A stretch of DNA of 64,000 nucleotides from Terana coerulea (taxonomy: Eukaryota; Basidiomycota; Agaricomycetes; Polyporales; Phanerochaetaceae). This document shows, one piece after another, positions 1 through 11,578 of the stretch. The stretch's first letter is position 1. Each line of letters opens with the position of its first letter. The notes under the pieces were generated by a model that saw only the letters and a list, made by a program, of their open reading frames with translations, did no database searches and had not been told where the DNA came from. The stretch spans positions 186,001-250,000 of the forward strand of contig JAKOGH010000198.1 of NCBI GenBank assembly GCA_024811115.1, in the 5' to 3' direction. The position numbers were made by a program, and so were the translations under genes.

Positions 1-74
1 CGCAGATCTGCGATGTGCGTCGCGACAGACACCGCATTTACGCGTGCTCGAGTGTTGCCAAGCACAAGGAATAA
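1..74 (+). pseudogene. Decayed fragment of the Cys-rich module found in the gene at 3161
   Basis: Read from base 3, the translation contains CDV, then RHRIYA, then AKHK, and stops at 72-74. This follows the order of the first Cys module of the gene at 3161-6812, which has CDVCRGRHRIYAS followed by a basic tail. The second Cys of the CxxC pair is Arg here and the basic tail ends in a stop, so the zinc site would be broken. The fragment starts at or before the window edge, so whether the missing part is intact is unknown. It is best read as the 3' end of a decayed or diverged paralogue. Confidence 0.5.
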
Positions 75-451
75 CCGCTCCTACCGCCATCCTGTGCGCC
101 ATCAGCGACCACTACGAGGGCAATGCAAGGCGCGTCAACGCAGCCTTGACTGCGCGCACACCTCAGTCGTTGCAGGAGGCAAATCACCGGCTGCCACACT
201 CTGTCAATCATTATCGCCTGCAGCATCACCGCCCGCCCTGAACGCCCAGGTGTAAGATCGTCTTTCTCTGATCCCTCAGTCGCTGCAGAGCCTCGTGACT
301 GCGTGCTGTTCTATCGAGTCCTGCAGCAGCTTTGCGCAAGCTTAGCGACGCTAATTACACTTTCTCAGGGTTGGCTGCGTAGCAGTAAACGGCAGGGCTT
401 AAATAGTCTGGATGCCAGGTTGAGGAATGCATCTTCACTTTCTTTTTCTTC
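75..451. other. Intergenic stretch, no gene seen
   Basis: Short open frames exist on both strands, but none has a family motif or a convincing splice pattern. The right part is presumably the promoter and 5' UTR of the serine hydrolase starting at 452. Confidence 0.5.
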
Positions 452-2516
452 ATGCTCACTAAGTCGCCTCTATTGTACGCCATCCCCACCATCGCTCTCG
501 TCGCCTCATCCTCGGCGACGAACATCCCCAGGGGTCGCGTGTAGTTTGGTCTAAAGTAGCGCAATCATTGGCCACCCGAGTCAATCACAGGGGGATACCG
601 CGCAGCGCCAGGTGTTTAACCCGGAGCTGTCGGCGTACATCCAGAGTGCACTTAAAGACGAGGGTGTAAACGGTTTCTCCGCCACCGCTCTTTTGCCAAC
701 GATTCTGCGAACCCTCAATTCGCCAACTTTGGGGACTGGTCTGAGGATGGCGATGCCGTCCAGTCCGAGGTACGCCCTTCTTCCCTTCCGATTGCTGTGG
801 GATATTGTTGACAGGCTGGCTAGACCCTTTTCTTTATTGGTTCATGCTCGAAAGCGTTCCTCGCGACGTCAATGGGCATTCTTATCGACGACTTTGCATC
901 TGGCAAGAACCAGACCGCCCTTCCCGCAGGCGCGAAATCGTTCACCTGGGAGACCAAGCTTCAAGATATCATCGTCGACGGCGCGCAGTGGAAACTCCCC
1001 GACCAGTTTTCCACTGAGAGAGCCAATGTCCGGGATCTTCTGGGCCATGTCACCGGCCTGCCTGGGTAGGCTCATTGCAGATGACATGTAAAGCCGAGCT
1101 GACGCGCTGTACTGCAGACACGATCTTTACTACCGCGCCGACGACGACATCACGGACGTCATTAACAGGATGCAGTTCCTGAAGCAGAACAAGGAGCTGC
1201 GACAGCAGTGGCAGTACAATAACGCCGTACGTCAGTCATACTGCCTTCCAGACTACTTGCTCATGGCTCGCAGATGTACATCGTCGGGGCGAGCATCGTC
1301 TCAGCCTACGCTGGGAAGTCGTACACAGACTTCGTGCAAGAACGCATCTTCTCGCCGCTCAACATGACGTCCTCGACCTACTTTTTGAGCAAGGCGCCAT
1401 CGGGTCTCAACGTCAGCCAGTCATTCTCTGGCCCTCGCAGGACTCAGCTCTTCTCTACCGACGACCGTCTCGCAACGCTCATCGCAGGAGCTGGAGGCAT
1501 TCTCACAAATGCTGTTGATATGGTGAGCACTCATAGACAAATTCGGTTGCTCGGCTTTCTTATTCAACCTACGCTACAGAGCAAGTGGATTGCGACTCTG
1601 GCAAACGGCGGCGTCAACCCGGCGACCAACCAGACAGTCATCCCTAATGACGCTTTCCAGACCATCACTACCGGCTATGTCATTGACAGTCCTAAGTCAA
1701 CTCTGCCTGAGCTCTCGCCAAGCGGCTACGGTGCGGGATGGGGTCGGTTCTCTTACCGAGGCCATGAGGTTAGCAGGCTCGGAGTTTGGGCACACCGGGA
1801 GCTTCTCGCTGACACAATTTGTGCTTAGGTTGTCATGCACAGCGGCGGTATCACCGGCTTCCTGTCGTTCGTTGCATTCTTCCCGAACGACGGTGTTACG
1901 GCCTTCGCCACGATAAACAACGGCCGCGCAGCCAGCCTCATCACAACCATTGGCTTCAAGATGTTCGACAGCATGTTGGGCTTGCCTTCCAACCTCACCC
2001 AGCTTCCCAACCCTCAGGCGCCTATTCCCTCGTCGCTCGCTCCGACAACGCGGACACCCCGAGCTCCAACACAACCGTCGACCTCTCCATCTATGCCGGC
2101 ACGTACACTAACGCCGGCTATGGGAACATCACCTTCTGCACGCCGAGCAGCACGACCGGCGACTGCCCAGCCGTCCTCGCGAACTTCTCCAGCATCGTCC
2201 CGAACATCAACGCGTCGCTTGGGCTCTACGCGAGCTGGGACCGCTTCTGGACGAAGAGCGCCATGATCACGCTCGTGCCGGACAGCGGCTGGCAGTTCTC
2301 GACGTTCAACATCTATCCGCAGGGCTTCGGCAAGAACACGACACCGTTCACGGACTCAATCTTCCTCAAGCCGTATCCCACGGTCTTCGACGTCGAAGGC
2401 GATGAAGTCAAGGGCTTTGGTACGTTTGGGGGTTCATCAACGCTGTGCTCCCAGACGAAAAAGATGAGAGCATTCCTGTGAAGGATCGGGCTGAGGTTTA
2501 CTTCTCCAAGGTGTAA
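452..2516 (+). CDS. Secreted beta-lactamase-like serine hydrolase (class C / esterase type), frame broken by three single-base gaps
   Basis: Fungal protein of the beta-lactamase-related family (PF00144); substrate unknown, acting outside the cell. I place exons at 452-538, 591-769, 824-1065, 1118-1226, 1274-1522, 1580-1768 and 1829-2516. Exon 1 encodes a signal peptide (hydrophobic core AIPTIALVA). The three active-site boxes are present: SCSK (S-x-x-K, codons 842-853), YNN (Y-x-N, near 1219) and HSGG (KTG equivalent, near 1838). Frame is lost at the T4 run at 691, the C3 run at 2011 and the G5 run at 2428. One added base at each restores a continuous frame of about 581 residues with all phases consistent. 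No nonsense substitution is seen, so consensus errors look likelier than a true pseudogene. Confidence 0.72.
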
Positions 2517-3160
2517 AGGCGTTCGTGGCTTTTCACGGACCTTTGGATTTGCTTCTATTTAGTTAGTCTGAACCCTGTGCTGACGAAGGCCAGCCCCACT
2601 CTCCTTTGGTAATTATGTGTAATTACGGCGCGATGCCAATATTTACTGATAATGCAATTCGCATGATTGCGGGTGGAAAGAAAAACACTGTTGTAACAAT
2701 ATGCCTAAGGAACCTGAAGAACAGAGGGTGAAGGACTTAGGTATGTTATCAGCTGCAAGGTGTGTTCGCCACAAGTTTATGTATCACACGAACGACATCA
2801 CAAACCCGCACTCATCGGAGTCGCCATGTAGGTATATCGTCCGTCGGCGGATTCCACAACGCCACAAAACCTTCAGCGACCGGCCCGACTGAGCTGCTGC
2901 AAGTGGGCGACTGGTTTGTAACTCCGAAACACTGCCGGTCCAGACCCCCGTACAAACTCTCGGTGACGAGTTACTTACTATAGTGACATCATCACTCGGA
3001 CGTCACGATTCTTGCCGCAGTTCCTTACAATTGCTTACATATTGTTCTTACCCGCGGTTAACTTTCGCTTCCGGGAGGTCTGGAGACGAGACTAACCCTG
3101 ACTGACTCTCACCTTACACCAATCCTCAACGACTAGAGGCAGAGGCTAGGACGCGAGACT
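2517..3160. other. Intergenic region between hydrolase and Cys-module gene
   Basis: About 640 bases with only short chance open frames. The left side is AT-rich, as expected of a 3' UTR. The right side should hold the promoter of the gene at 3161; I see no TATA box there. Confidence 0.5.
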
Positions 3161-6100
3161 ATGAGCTCATATTACCGGCACCCTGGACCTTCTCTCCACT
3201 ATCCCATCGACGGGGGACGCTCGAACCCACCTTTCGCTCAGCCCATCGGGGCCGACCGCGAGCATAACCAGAATGACCAAGCCAACATTGAACAGCCGCA
3301 GGCGGGCGGGTCGACGCGGTACTGCTCCGTGAGGGGGTGCCCGTCGATACTTCCACCCGACTATGGCAAGAAGATGTGCGATGTATGTCGAGGCAGGCAC
3401 CGTATCTACGCGAGCACGAAACGCGCAAAGCGCAAGATGGAGAAGGCCGCGCTCGGTATGCAGAACGGATGGATACCTGAGGACGAAGAGGAGGAAGCAC
3501 CTGAGAACGAAGCGTCGTCTCCAGTTCCAGTACATGAGGTGTGTGGCCTCTTGTGCTGTATTACTCTCGTACAAACCGTCGGCTAGAACTCTGCCACGGA
3601 ACATCCGCCCACTCATTACACGTATCCTGCGGGGTCATGGGAGAGCACTACCTTAGATCCACGACTGTTTCAGCCAAGCACAAGCTCCGAACTAGCAGGG
3701 GCTCTCAACCTACCTGAGGCATCTACGTCGCGTCCGCGATCCCCCACTTATTCCCAGGTGTCTACCTTGCACCCCAGCTCCAGCCTACTATCGCAACCGA
3801 GTAGTAGCTCTGCTGTGTTTCCGCCATACCAAGGAAGCGAATCGGTTTCGGCACCTTCGTCGTCCATGCCCGAGGTGCGGGGCCCCAGTCCAAGTCAGAA
3901 AGGCGACATCTCAGTACAGAGTATATCCGAGGTGGCCGCCATCCAACCCGATGGATCGCTGCCTCCACGATTCTGCTCAATCAAGGGCTGCAAGACCGTT
4001 ATGGATGGAACCTCACTGTTCAAGATGTGCGAGGTCTGCCGGGGGAAGTACAAGACATACGGTACGACGAAGCGCAAGAAATGGAAAGAGGAGAAGGTGA
4101 AGGCTCTGGCTGAGATGGAGCGGCAACGGGAGGAGGAGAATAAGGCCAGATTGGGGCAGGGACTGCCTCCGTTACCGAGCGTGGACGAGCTATCCTGGCC
4201 AGAGGACCATGTCTCAGGCCGCGCAGTCAACACGAACATTCCGCGAATGTGCACCGTCTCCCCATTGCCGGGAGGTCCTTCCAATCGGCTACGAGTTTTT
4301 GCGGTGTGAGCGGCATCGCATACAGAACCGGCACCATAGCAAGCTCAAAAGAGTGCGGGACAAGGATGCTAAGGCCCAGGCTCTCGATGGTTGGTACGCC
4401 CAGATGAATGCGAACGTCGAAGGACAGCCTGGGCAGGAGATGTATCAACAGCCTTACCTCGAGAGCTCCGAAGCAGGTGACGATTTCGACGGGTCGCCAG
4501 AGGGCGAAAATGTGGCCACGGATCTCTACAGGTTCGACGGTGCAAAGCGAGGGGAATCAGTCGACTTGAACATCGTCGAGCCGCAGACCAATGTATTTGG
4601 CATTCCTCCAGCCGCACGGGGCGTTCGTAGGACCAATCATGTCTGCTGCATCAAGTCTTGCTACAATCTCCTTTCGCCGTCCATACCATGGAAGATGTGC
4701 GATGACTGCCGAGATCACGAGCGTGCAGTGAGGAAAATCCGCGCGTTGAGGGAAGGGGGAGTCATGGTCGAGCCTATAGCGCCACGAATGGCGCCCAAGG
4801 AGAAGAAGGAGAAATCGGCCAAGCAGAACAGGCTGAAGACAACTACGAGGAACGATGAGATAGAGAGGGAATGGGAACGTAGGTTCTGGCAAGAAGGGAC
4901 GCCTGGTGCTGGCGAGGATGGCGAGTTTGAACTGGTATTTATGGACCCGGTGCTGCTGGATGAGGATGCAGATGTGCCCGAGGAGGTTGGTTTTGCACTT
5001 CTTACCAGTGAATGAGTTGTGACGAGACTTTTTCAGACTTCCGTCCGGCCTCAAGGAGACATATCTTTCATAATGGCGGATGAGGAAGGCAACCTCCCTC
5101 TTGAGGTAACGCCGGGGGTGATTCTGCCCAGTCAATCCCATGGCGGTTTAGAGGGCACGGCAGAACCTCCTTCCCCTATCTTCGCTAAAAAGAAGAGAGG
5201 TCCCAAGAAGAAAGACGCAGGACAGTCTGCAGCAACCGTAGCCCCAACATCGGATGCACGCCCTGCCACTCCTGAGCCTGTTCAGTCACCGGATTCTCCA
5301 CCACCTCCCGTCTCGACATTCGTCGCTCCTGCAACTCCTTCCGCTCCATCTACTTCTTCATACCCATATTTGCCTCCGGCGGCACTGACTGCAACACAAC
5401 TACAGACTTTACCACCCGCGCCCTATGCCCTCCAGTATTACATGCCGCCTCCAGGGTATGGGATGCCCTACCCTCCTCCTGGCATGCCGTATGGCTATCC
5501 TCCAGTACCACCCGCGGGACCCTATGCGCCACCTGTGCCCGGGTCCTTCCCGCGAGATGGTTTTGCGCCCTCACCGATGTACCAGCCGCCGTATCCTACC
5601 TACCCAGGATATCCGCCACATGTCCACCCGTATGCGCCTCCGTATGGATACTACCCTCCGTATGGCTACCCTCCTGCACCCCCGGCGCACGCTCCTCCAC
5701 CTGCGGCATCACCCTCTGCTGTGCCCGCCGCCACCGCACCCGCACCGGCGAACCCTAACGCTAGTGCAAGCGCAGGGCCGTCAACGACGCCTATGCCTCC
5801 GCCGGTCGCACCCTCTGCCATGAGCAGCTTCACTGTCGGCGTGACGCCGTACGTGACCGCTGCCCAGGGAGGTCCAGCGCCTCAACAACCACCTCCAAAC
5901 TCATCACAGTGGTACCCTCCGGCACCGCCTGATCCAACATCGATGTACTCTATGTTTCCCGTACGACTCACAGAACAGAGCAAGCTACCAAACGTACACG
6001 GGGCATCATCCACATCTGGTTCCGCTCCTGCGTCGGCTCAGTCGTCACAGCCAGCTGTGTCCACGGCTGCATCAGCTTCAGTCGGTGCGGCCGCGGAGAA

Positions 6101-6812
6101 GCAGCACGCGCCGACGGAGACGATATGGGTCGAGGAGCCGCCGGTGAAGCGCAGACGACGAAAGGCGGATCTGGCTGCCGTGGACGCGTATTTGAAGAAG
6201 AGGGAGGAGGAGCGAGCACAGGCCGAGCAGGGCGGGACAGAAGGCGGGACAGTAGCCGTCACTGCTGCGCAGTCTCAGCCACCGCAGACTGTGCTGCCCG
6301 TGACGTATACTCCATCTGCTGGTCCTGCCGACCATAGTGGCGGGTCGTTAGGGAGCCCAGCTACGCCCTCTGTACCAACCCCAACTCCTGCGTCCGTTCC
6401 GTCTGTCGCGCCTCTGGCTCTTACAAATGTGGATCTCCCCGGAGAGCAAGCTTTGAATCCCGGAGAGGGAGGACATGCTATAGCGAGACCGGTGAGTATC
6501 ATGACACACTCTCATCTATACCCGTATTTGATCATTGTATGCGCGTAGAAATGTGCGAACAAGGTGTGCGGACGTCAGCTTGGGCCTGCAGACACGAGCG
6601 CCATATGTGGTCGCTGCAAGGAAAAGATGAAGAAACGGTCTATGAAGGTGAAGAAGCGATTCAAGCTCATATCATCTGGAGCATCATTAGTGTCATCGAA
6701 GAAGGAAGCTCAGAAGGCGCAGTCTACGTTGGATGCGGAAGGCGAAGATGAGGATGCGGACATGGAGGAGGTGGATGTGTTTGTGCAGGTTGCCAAGGAC
6801 GCTTCATCATGA
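3161..6812 (+). CDS. Protein with five repeats of an uncharacterised Cys4-type module and a Pro/Tyr-rich centre
   Basis: Function unknown. Exons at 3161-3538, 3587-4180, 4227-4985, 5037-6491 and 6549-6812 give 1149 residues with all phases consistent. Five copies of one pattern occur: C-x4-C, 11-14 residues, KMCxxC, then a basic stretch such as TKRAKRK. They begin near 3331 (RYCSVRGC), 3970 (RFCSIKGC), 4245, 4638 and 6552. In the third copy the spacing is C-x5-C and the last ligand is His (CERH). Between copies four and five lies a long Pro/Tyr/Gly-rich tract (about 5270-5700) and the basic patches KKKRGPKKK and VKRRRRK, which suggest a nuclear protein. The intron 4181-4226 has a weak donor (GTGGAC) but is the only one that joins the two frames. 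A zinc-binding or nucleic-acid role is inference only. Confidence 0.75.
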
Positions 6813-6983
6813 ACCCTTCGTGGAGGATATACAACAGCGTAGTAATCCTTCTAATTCTGTGCTTTGCAAGGCGGTATCGCATTGGCTCGTGTATAATACA
6901 TGTGGATAGTACTGGCTAATATTGTGGTTAATGAGCGGTATATGGTTACAGCATATGGATACGATGAAAGGTTGAAAAGCCTG

Positions 6984-7706
6984 TCATGACGTCTGCTTTT
7001 CCTCGTCTTGCAACTGTTTCAGAACCATGAACACTGCGTTGATGCCTTCCGTGACCACTTCGATTTCCTCGTCCACCACCCTCGTCGTTAGAACCGACAG
7101 CTTGTCCGGATGCCAACGCAGCAACGAACTCCGTATCCGATCCTTCCTCAGTCCGTTGACACCTCTCACCTTGAACGTCGCGAAAATGAAGTCCGCGATA
7201 GCCTCCTGCGAGAGGTCTGCAGGGCCCTCAGGCGCGTGCTCTGTCGGCCACGGAATGTCCTTCCACGTCACGGAGTCGCCGGACGCGTTCAGAGCCCGCC
7301 ACCGGGCTTCGTACACGTCCCAGCGCGCCAGGATCGCCTTCTCCGCGTCCTGCAGCGCGATCTCGTCGCGCATCCGCTGCGTGCGCGCCTTGTCCCGCCG
7401 GCCCTGAGCGTCGCGCAGGATCCCACCCGAGCGCACCCACGCGAGTTCCGACAGGTAGACTTCGTGCTGCTCGCGCGCGAGACGCGCCTTGCGCTGTTCT
7501 TCGAAGAGGGCGCGCCGCTGCTGCTCCTTGCGCTGCTCTTCCGCGCGTTTACGCGCCTCTGTGGACGGCGCGGGCGGAGGTGGGATGTACGTGACGTTCT
7601 CGGTTGAGGAGATGGCGAAGGGTTTCCGCCCGTCGTCTTCCGAGGAAGGTGGAGGAAACGCGAAGTAGCCCGGCATGTAGTTCTGCATGTCGTCGACTTT
7701 GAGCAT
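6984..7706 (-). CDS. J-like domain protein (HPD motif) with basic coiled coil
   Basis: Single-exon protein of 240 residues starting at the ATG complementary to 7704-7706. Residues about 45-130 form a charged Arg/Glu/Gln-rich helix. Residues about 145-235 form a J-like domain: TWKDIPWP, then RIRSSLLRWHPDK with HPD at residues 199-201 (bases 7104-7112), then a helix ending VFMVLKQL. The domain sits at the C-terminus, as in NFKBIL1-like proteins, rather than at the N-terminus as in classical DnaJ. A role as an Hsp70 partner is possible from the HPD but unproven. A second protein in the window (32159-36318) ends in a related domain. The gene is divergent from the oxysterol-binding protein gene. 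Confidence 0.72.
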   Translation of the reverse strand: MLKVDDMQNYMPGYFAFPPPSSEDDGRKPFAISSTENVTYIPPPPAPSTEARKRAEEQRKEQQRRALFEEQRKARLAREQHEVYLSELAWVRSGGILRDAQGRRDKARTQRMRDEIALQDAEKAILARWDVYEARWRALNASGDSVTWKDIPWPTEHAPEGPADLSQEAIADFIFATFKVRGVNGLRKDRIRSSLLRWHPDKLSVLTTRVVDEEIEVVTEGINAVFMVLKQLQDEEKQTS

Positions 7707-8366
7707 TAAATCGCCATTAGGAGGCGCAATAGGGGAAATATGACGCTGCAGCTACTACATACCTATTGTTGTAAACTCACGGTAGGAAATCAAGAATCGA
7801 CAGTACAGGTATAGGTTGAGTGCAAGTGGAGATTGAGGTTAGTTGAAGCCTGGTGGTTGCCTGGTGGAGGACAGAAGACAATGCCAACCCTAACCCGACT
7901 GTGCACGTTTTACGTCAGCGGATCATCTCATAAGCGAATCACTGCACTTGGCAGTTGAGCTCATCGTTCGAACCAGCAAATCATCTCTGGAGAGTCGAGC
8001 CCACCGTGTTCCTATGCTTTGCTACACCCATGAAATTATTGTCAACACCAAAGTGAATCAACCAACGCAAAGTCTTGAACTAAGTTTACAAAGCTGAAGA
8101 GTTCGAGCCCGGGTCGAAGCGTCCCCCTTTGTTCGCCGGTAATGAAGCGGACAAGCGCTTTACCGAATGGAAGTGAATGATGCGGGGAGCAGAGGCAGTT
8201 ACCGCTGTGCAGCCTCTCTTCTCCTGCCAGCTCTCTGCTCCGCCACCTCCTTACTTATTCTCTCTCGTCACCGCCTTCTTGCTTTCTTGACGACTCTCCT
8301 TGCTATATAACCCTCCGGCAGCTCTGCCGTACAGCCATCTATCTCAGTGCCTCTGTCACGACCACC
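7707..8366. other. Divergent promoter region
   Basis: About 660 bases between two divergent starts (J-like gene on minus, oxysterol-binding protein on plus). I see no further gene. It should contain both promoters. Confidence 0.5.
8304..8310 (+). promoter_or_regulatory. TATA box of the oxysterol-binding protein gene
   Basis: TATATAA lies 57 bases upstream of the ATG at 8367, in a pyrimidine-rich promoter. Spacing suits transcription starting about 30 bases downstream. Confidence 0.5.
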
Positions 8367-10724
8367 ATGTCCCAGGTCCATGAAGATGTCGACACCTCTG
8401 TCCCCCAGTGTCTGTCCCCGACACAACCGACACCAGCGAAAGTGGAAAGCTGAAGATGATTGTGCAGCTCGTGAAGAAGTGCTTTGGTGTAAAGGACATT
8501 GCCTCCATGTGCGTATCGTCGCGTACAACCATCGATATCCCCCACTTTCATGCCCTGGTCTCTGCACTCGCCAAAGCACGCGCTGGCAGCAAGCGTTGAG
8601 CTTGCTGAGGGGTCAGAGCACCCTACTCAGCGCAATTCTATCGGCCGTGCCGCTCGCGCTTGTCATCACAGCTTAGTATCTTGGAAGCCTGTGCTATGTC
8701 CTTGCCCCTTCATAGCAACGACGCGCGCGCAGTGGTACTGACAAGTATGCTACCAGGCGTCTCTCGCTCCCTGCATCATTGCTGGAGCCTATCCCTAACT
8801 TGGAGTACTGGCATTACCTCGACAGGCCAGACCTGTTTGCCGCGTAAGTCCTAGTCACTGTATCGTTTTGTCATATATGGGCTGATGAGGTATCTCTTGT
8901 TACTGAAAACAAACTATTATCCTGCGTCGATATGCTTCACTACAACGCTTCACCGGAACTATCTCTTCGCGTGCGCACGTTCGTCGCTCTAATGGGACCG
9001 CATCGCGCATTAAATATACCGCTTCACGACGCATACACTCGGTACCTGTACGCTTTGGTAAATTCTTGTTATGCTGGATGCAGCGTGAACGACTCCGATG
9101 ATGCACTTGAGCGTATGCTTGCTGCTCTTCGCTTCACCTTTTCCAAGGATCTGAAGTTCATCGTGCGTCCTTCCTACTCCCTTCGTAATCATATTCACGG
9201 ATGCTTTACCGTTGTGTAGCACGGCAAAGTTTGCAAACCGTACAACTCCGTCTTGGGCGAACATTTCCGCGCCCACTGGGACGTCCTTCCAGTATCATAC
9301 CCTGCTGGCAACCGGTTACAACCCCCAGTCCAGCACCTTTACATGGCACCTGCAGCTGCAGAGAGTGTATACTCGACCATCGACGGCAGTGAGAGGGGCA
9401 GCATTAAGAGTGGCGTGAGTGGGGCGAGTGGACTCAGCAAGATGAACGGAAGCATACGTAGCTCCGTCGGGACGACTACAACAGGCACCGCAACACCAGG
9501 TACAGCTGCGACATCAGCAATTGAAGAACAGCTTGACGCAGAGCTTAAGCAGCTCTCTCTGGATCCGAACGCGGTGCAGAAGATTCTCCCCGAGTCAGAA
9601 CGCGTGAGGCTTAAAGGCTTCCCCGGCAATGCCTCGGCTTCATCTGTCCAGCTCGTTGAGGAAGACTCGCCCATATCGCCCATCTCCCGTTCTGTGTCGT
9701 CTGAACCGAAGCGCATACGCACGTCGTACCTCACGGAGCAGGTTTCGCATCACCCACCCGTCTCCGCCTACTATGCATCATGTCCGTCACGACATGTTAG
9801 CCTGTGCGGTGTCGACCAGATCAGTGCTAAAGTGAGCGGGACCACTGTCCGGGTTGCCCCCGGGTCGTTTAACAAGGGCATCTTCCTTACCCTCGACAAC
9901 CGGGTGGACGCATCCGGCACTCCCGAGAGCTACCACGTCAACCACCCACCTGCGCACGTTAACGGTATCCTCCGTGGGGCATTCTACATCACCGTCAGCG
10001 AAAGTTCCGTTGTGAGCTGCACGGGCGGCCCAGGCTGGACGGTCCCCGCAGGGCCGCTCAAGGGCAAGACGGTCGGTTTGCGCGCGATCATTGAGTACAA
10101 GGAGGAGAGCTGGATCGGGAAGCCGCACTTTTTGTGCGAGGGCATCGTCGCCGTCTATGATCTCGACGGGAAGGACGACTGGGAGAGCTGGACAAAGATC
10201 AAGCACGTGCCGAAGGAGAAGGTCGTCGCGCACCTGAACGGCTCGTGGCGCCACCTCATCAAGTACAAGCTCAGCCCCGCGTTCTTCCCGCCGGCCACGG
10301 CCTCGCCCGCGTCCAGCAGCAGCCACGTCCCGCTCGACGAGTGGCTGCCGCTCCTCGACCTGTCGACACTGTTCCCGATCCCGAAGCACGTGCGCGAGCT
10401 GGAGCGGCAGGAGGAGCGCGAGAGCCGGAAGCTGTGGCAGGGCGTAACAGAACGGCTGCTGCGGAAAGAGTACGGCGAAGCGAATAAGGTAAAGTATGCG
10501 ATTGAGCAGAGGCAGCGAGATGAGGAGGCGGCCAGGAAGGGCAAGGGCGAACGGTACGTGCTCCTTAAATGGACGTGTTATTGATACTCACAACGTGGTG
10601 CAGGTTCGTTCCCCGATACTTTGACTCGGATATCGACTCGGGTGCACCCAAGCTCACAGACGCAGGCCGGGCAGCGATAGAGGAAGAACTGAATGAGGAG
10701 TCGGAGCACCCGCTTGAGCAATAA
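8367..10724 (+). CDS. Oxysterol-binding protein of the KES1/OSH4 type
   Basis: Cytosolic lipid-transfer protein (OSBP family, PF01237) of the short form, without PH or ankyrin domains. The family exchanges sterols and phosphatidylinositol-4-phosphate between membranes. Exons at 8367-8508, 8757-8843, 9084-9162, 9220-10553 and 10604-10724 give 587 residues once one base is added to the C5 run at 8402. Seen motifs: LSLPASLLEP, NSVLGEHFRAHWD (usual form NPxLGE, so Pro is replaced by Ser) and the OSBP signature EQVSHHPP at 9736-9759. A Ser/Thr-rich linker of about 100 residues (9376-9700) separates the lid and core. The first two introns are unusually long (248 and 240 nt). The frame break at 8402 falls between the start codon and a conserved stretch, so ATG 8367 is kept. 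Confidence 0.88.
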
Positions 10725-11481
10725 CTCTGCGCCTCGTGCCGCTGTACGCATTTGGACCCCATGGAGAGAGAAGATAAGCTGGACCCATGATTATTAGAGT
10801 CTCAGAGGCAGGAATATCTGGAAGTGCTGATTTCAACTGAAAGCCCCATACACATACATACACACTTGCGGTCCCTGCACTCAAGATGTACTTACAATAC
10901 TCTTACGACACTGGACATTCATGCGTACATACTGTTTCGGAGTAGGGCTCGCAAAATATATACACAATCTAATTATTGCCGGGGTGACAATAAGAAACCA
11001 TCAAGTACCCTGAGTGAATTTTTTGCAAGACTGAAGGCAAAGTTGGTTTACAGCTGCTCGTATTTATTCCCCAATTCATCACATTGGATACCCCCTTAAG
11101 CGCCTGAAGCGCCACAAAGCTTTTCCACTTCTCATCAGAGTACTACTAAGTAGTACTGGTCAAGCATGTCAAGCATTGGACAAGTACTCCTAATAAATTG
11201 CACTCCACATGGCAACCGTCACAGGGCCCGCCGGGAAAGCAATCATTACCGTTCATGATAAAGCTGTAACCCTGTTCCTCGGTTGCTACCATTTGGAGTA
11301 CTTACTTAATTTAACTCGTGTATCTTCTTTCGCCCTGTTTTTCTCCTTTTTTCAGCATGCCATGAGCCCGTCTCGAGACCACATCGCAACGTTGCCCGCT
11401 TCTGTTATGTTGCGACCGGTGCCGCGCGGGCTTCTGCCAAGGCCCAGTGTTGACAATCAAGCGCTATGACTTGGATCTGTA
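10725..11481. other. Intergenic, no gene seen
   Basis: 3' flank of the oxysterol-binding protein gene. It is AT-rich and contains a 19-base palindrome at 11139-11157 (arms AGTACTACT / AGTAGTACT). No coding signal is recognised. Confidence 0.5.
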
Positions 11482-11578
11482 GGATCCGTGCTGTAATGGT
11501 TATCACGCCCACCTCACACTTCTCCTCTTCTCCCCTTGTGTACGCGATAGGTTCCCGGTTCGAACGCGGGCGGATTCA
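11482..11578 (+). tRNA. tRNA-Val(CAC)-like gene with a 24-nt intron, probably a pseudogene
   Basis: The acceptor stem GGATCCG / CGGATTC pairs fully with one G-U. The D arm contains the usual GGTTATCAC, and the T loop TTCGAAC is perfect. The anticodon loop reads CT-CAC-A and is followed by 24 bases at the standard intron site after position 37. Removing them leaves 73 nt, the expected length. However, the anticodon stem pairs only 2 of 5, and one pair each is lost in the D stem (10-25) and T stem (53-61). The layout supports tRNA origin. The mismatches argue for a decayed copy. Confidence 0.5.

Noticed and set aside
355..564. Minus-strand frame of 69 codons with plausible composition
   Set aside because: It lies opposite the signal-peptide exon and first intron of the serine hydrolase, which has a better supported model.
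452..2516. Calling the beta-lactamase-like gene a pseudogene
   Set aside because: All three catalytic boxes, the signal peptide and six good introns remain. The only damage is three single-base gaps in homopolymers.
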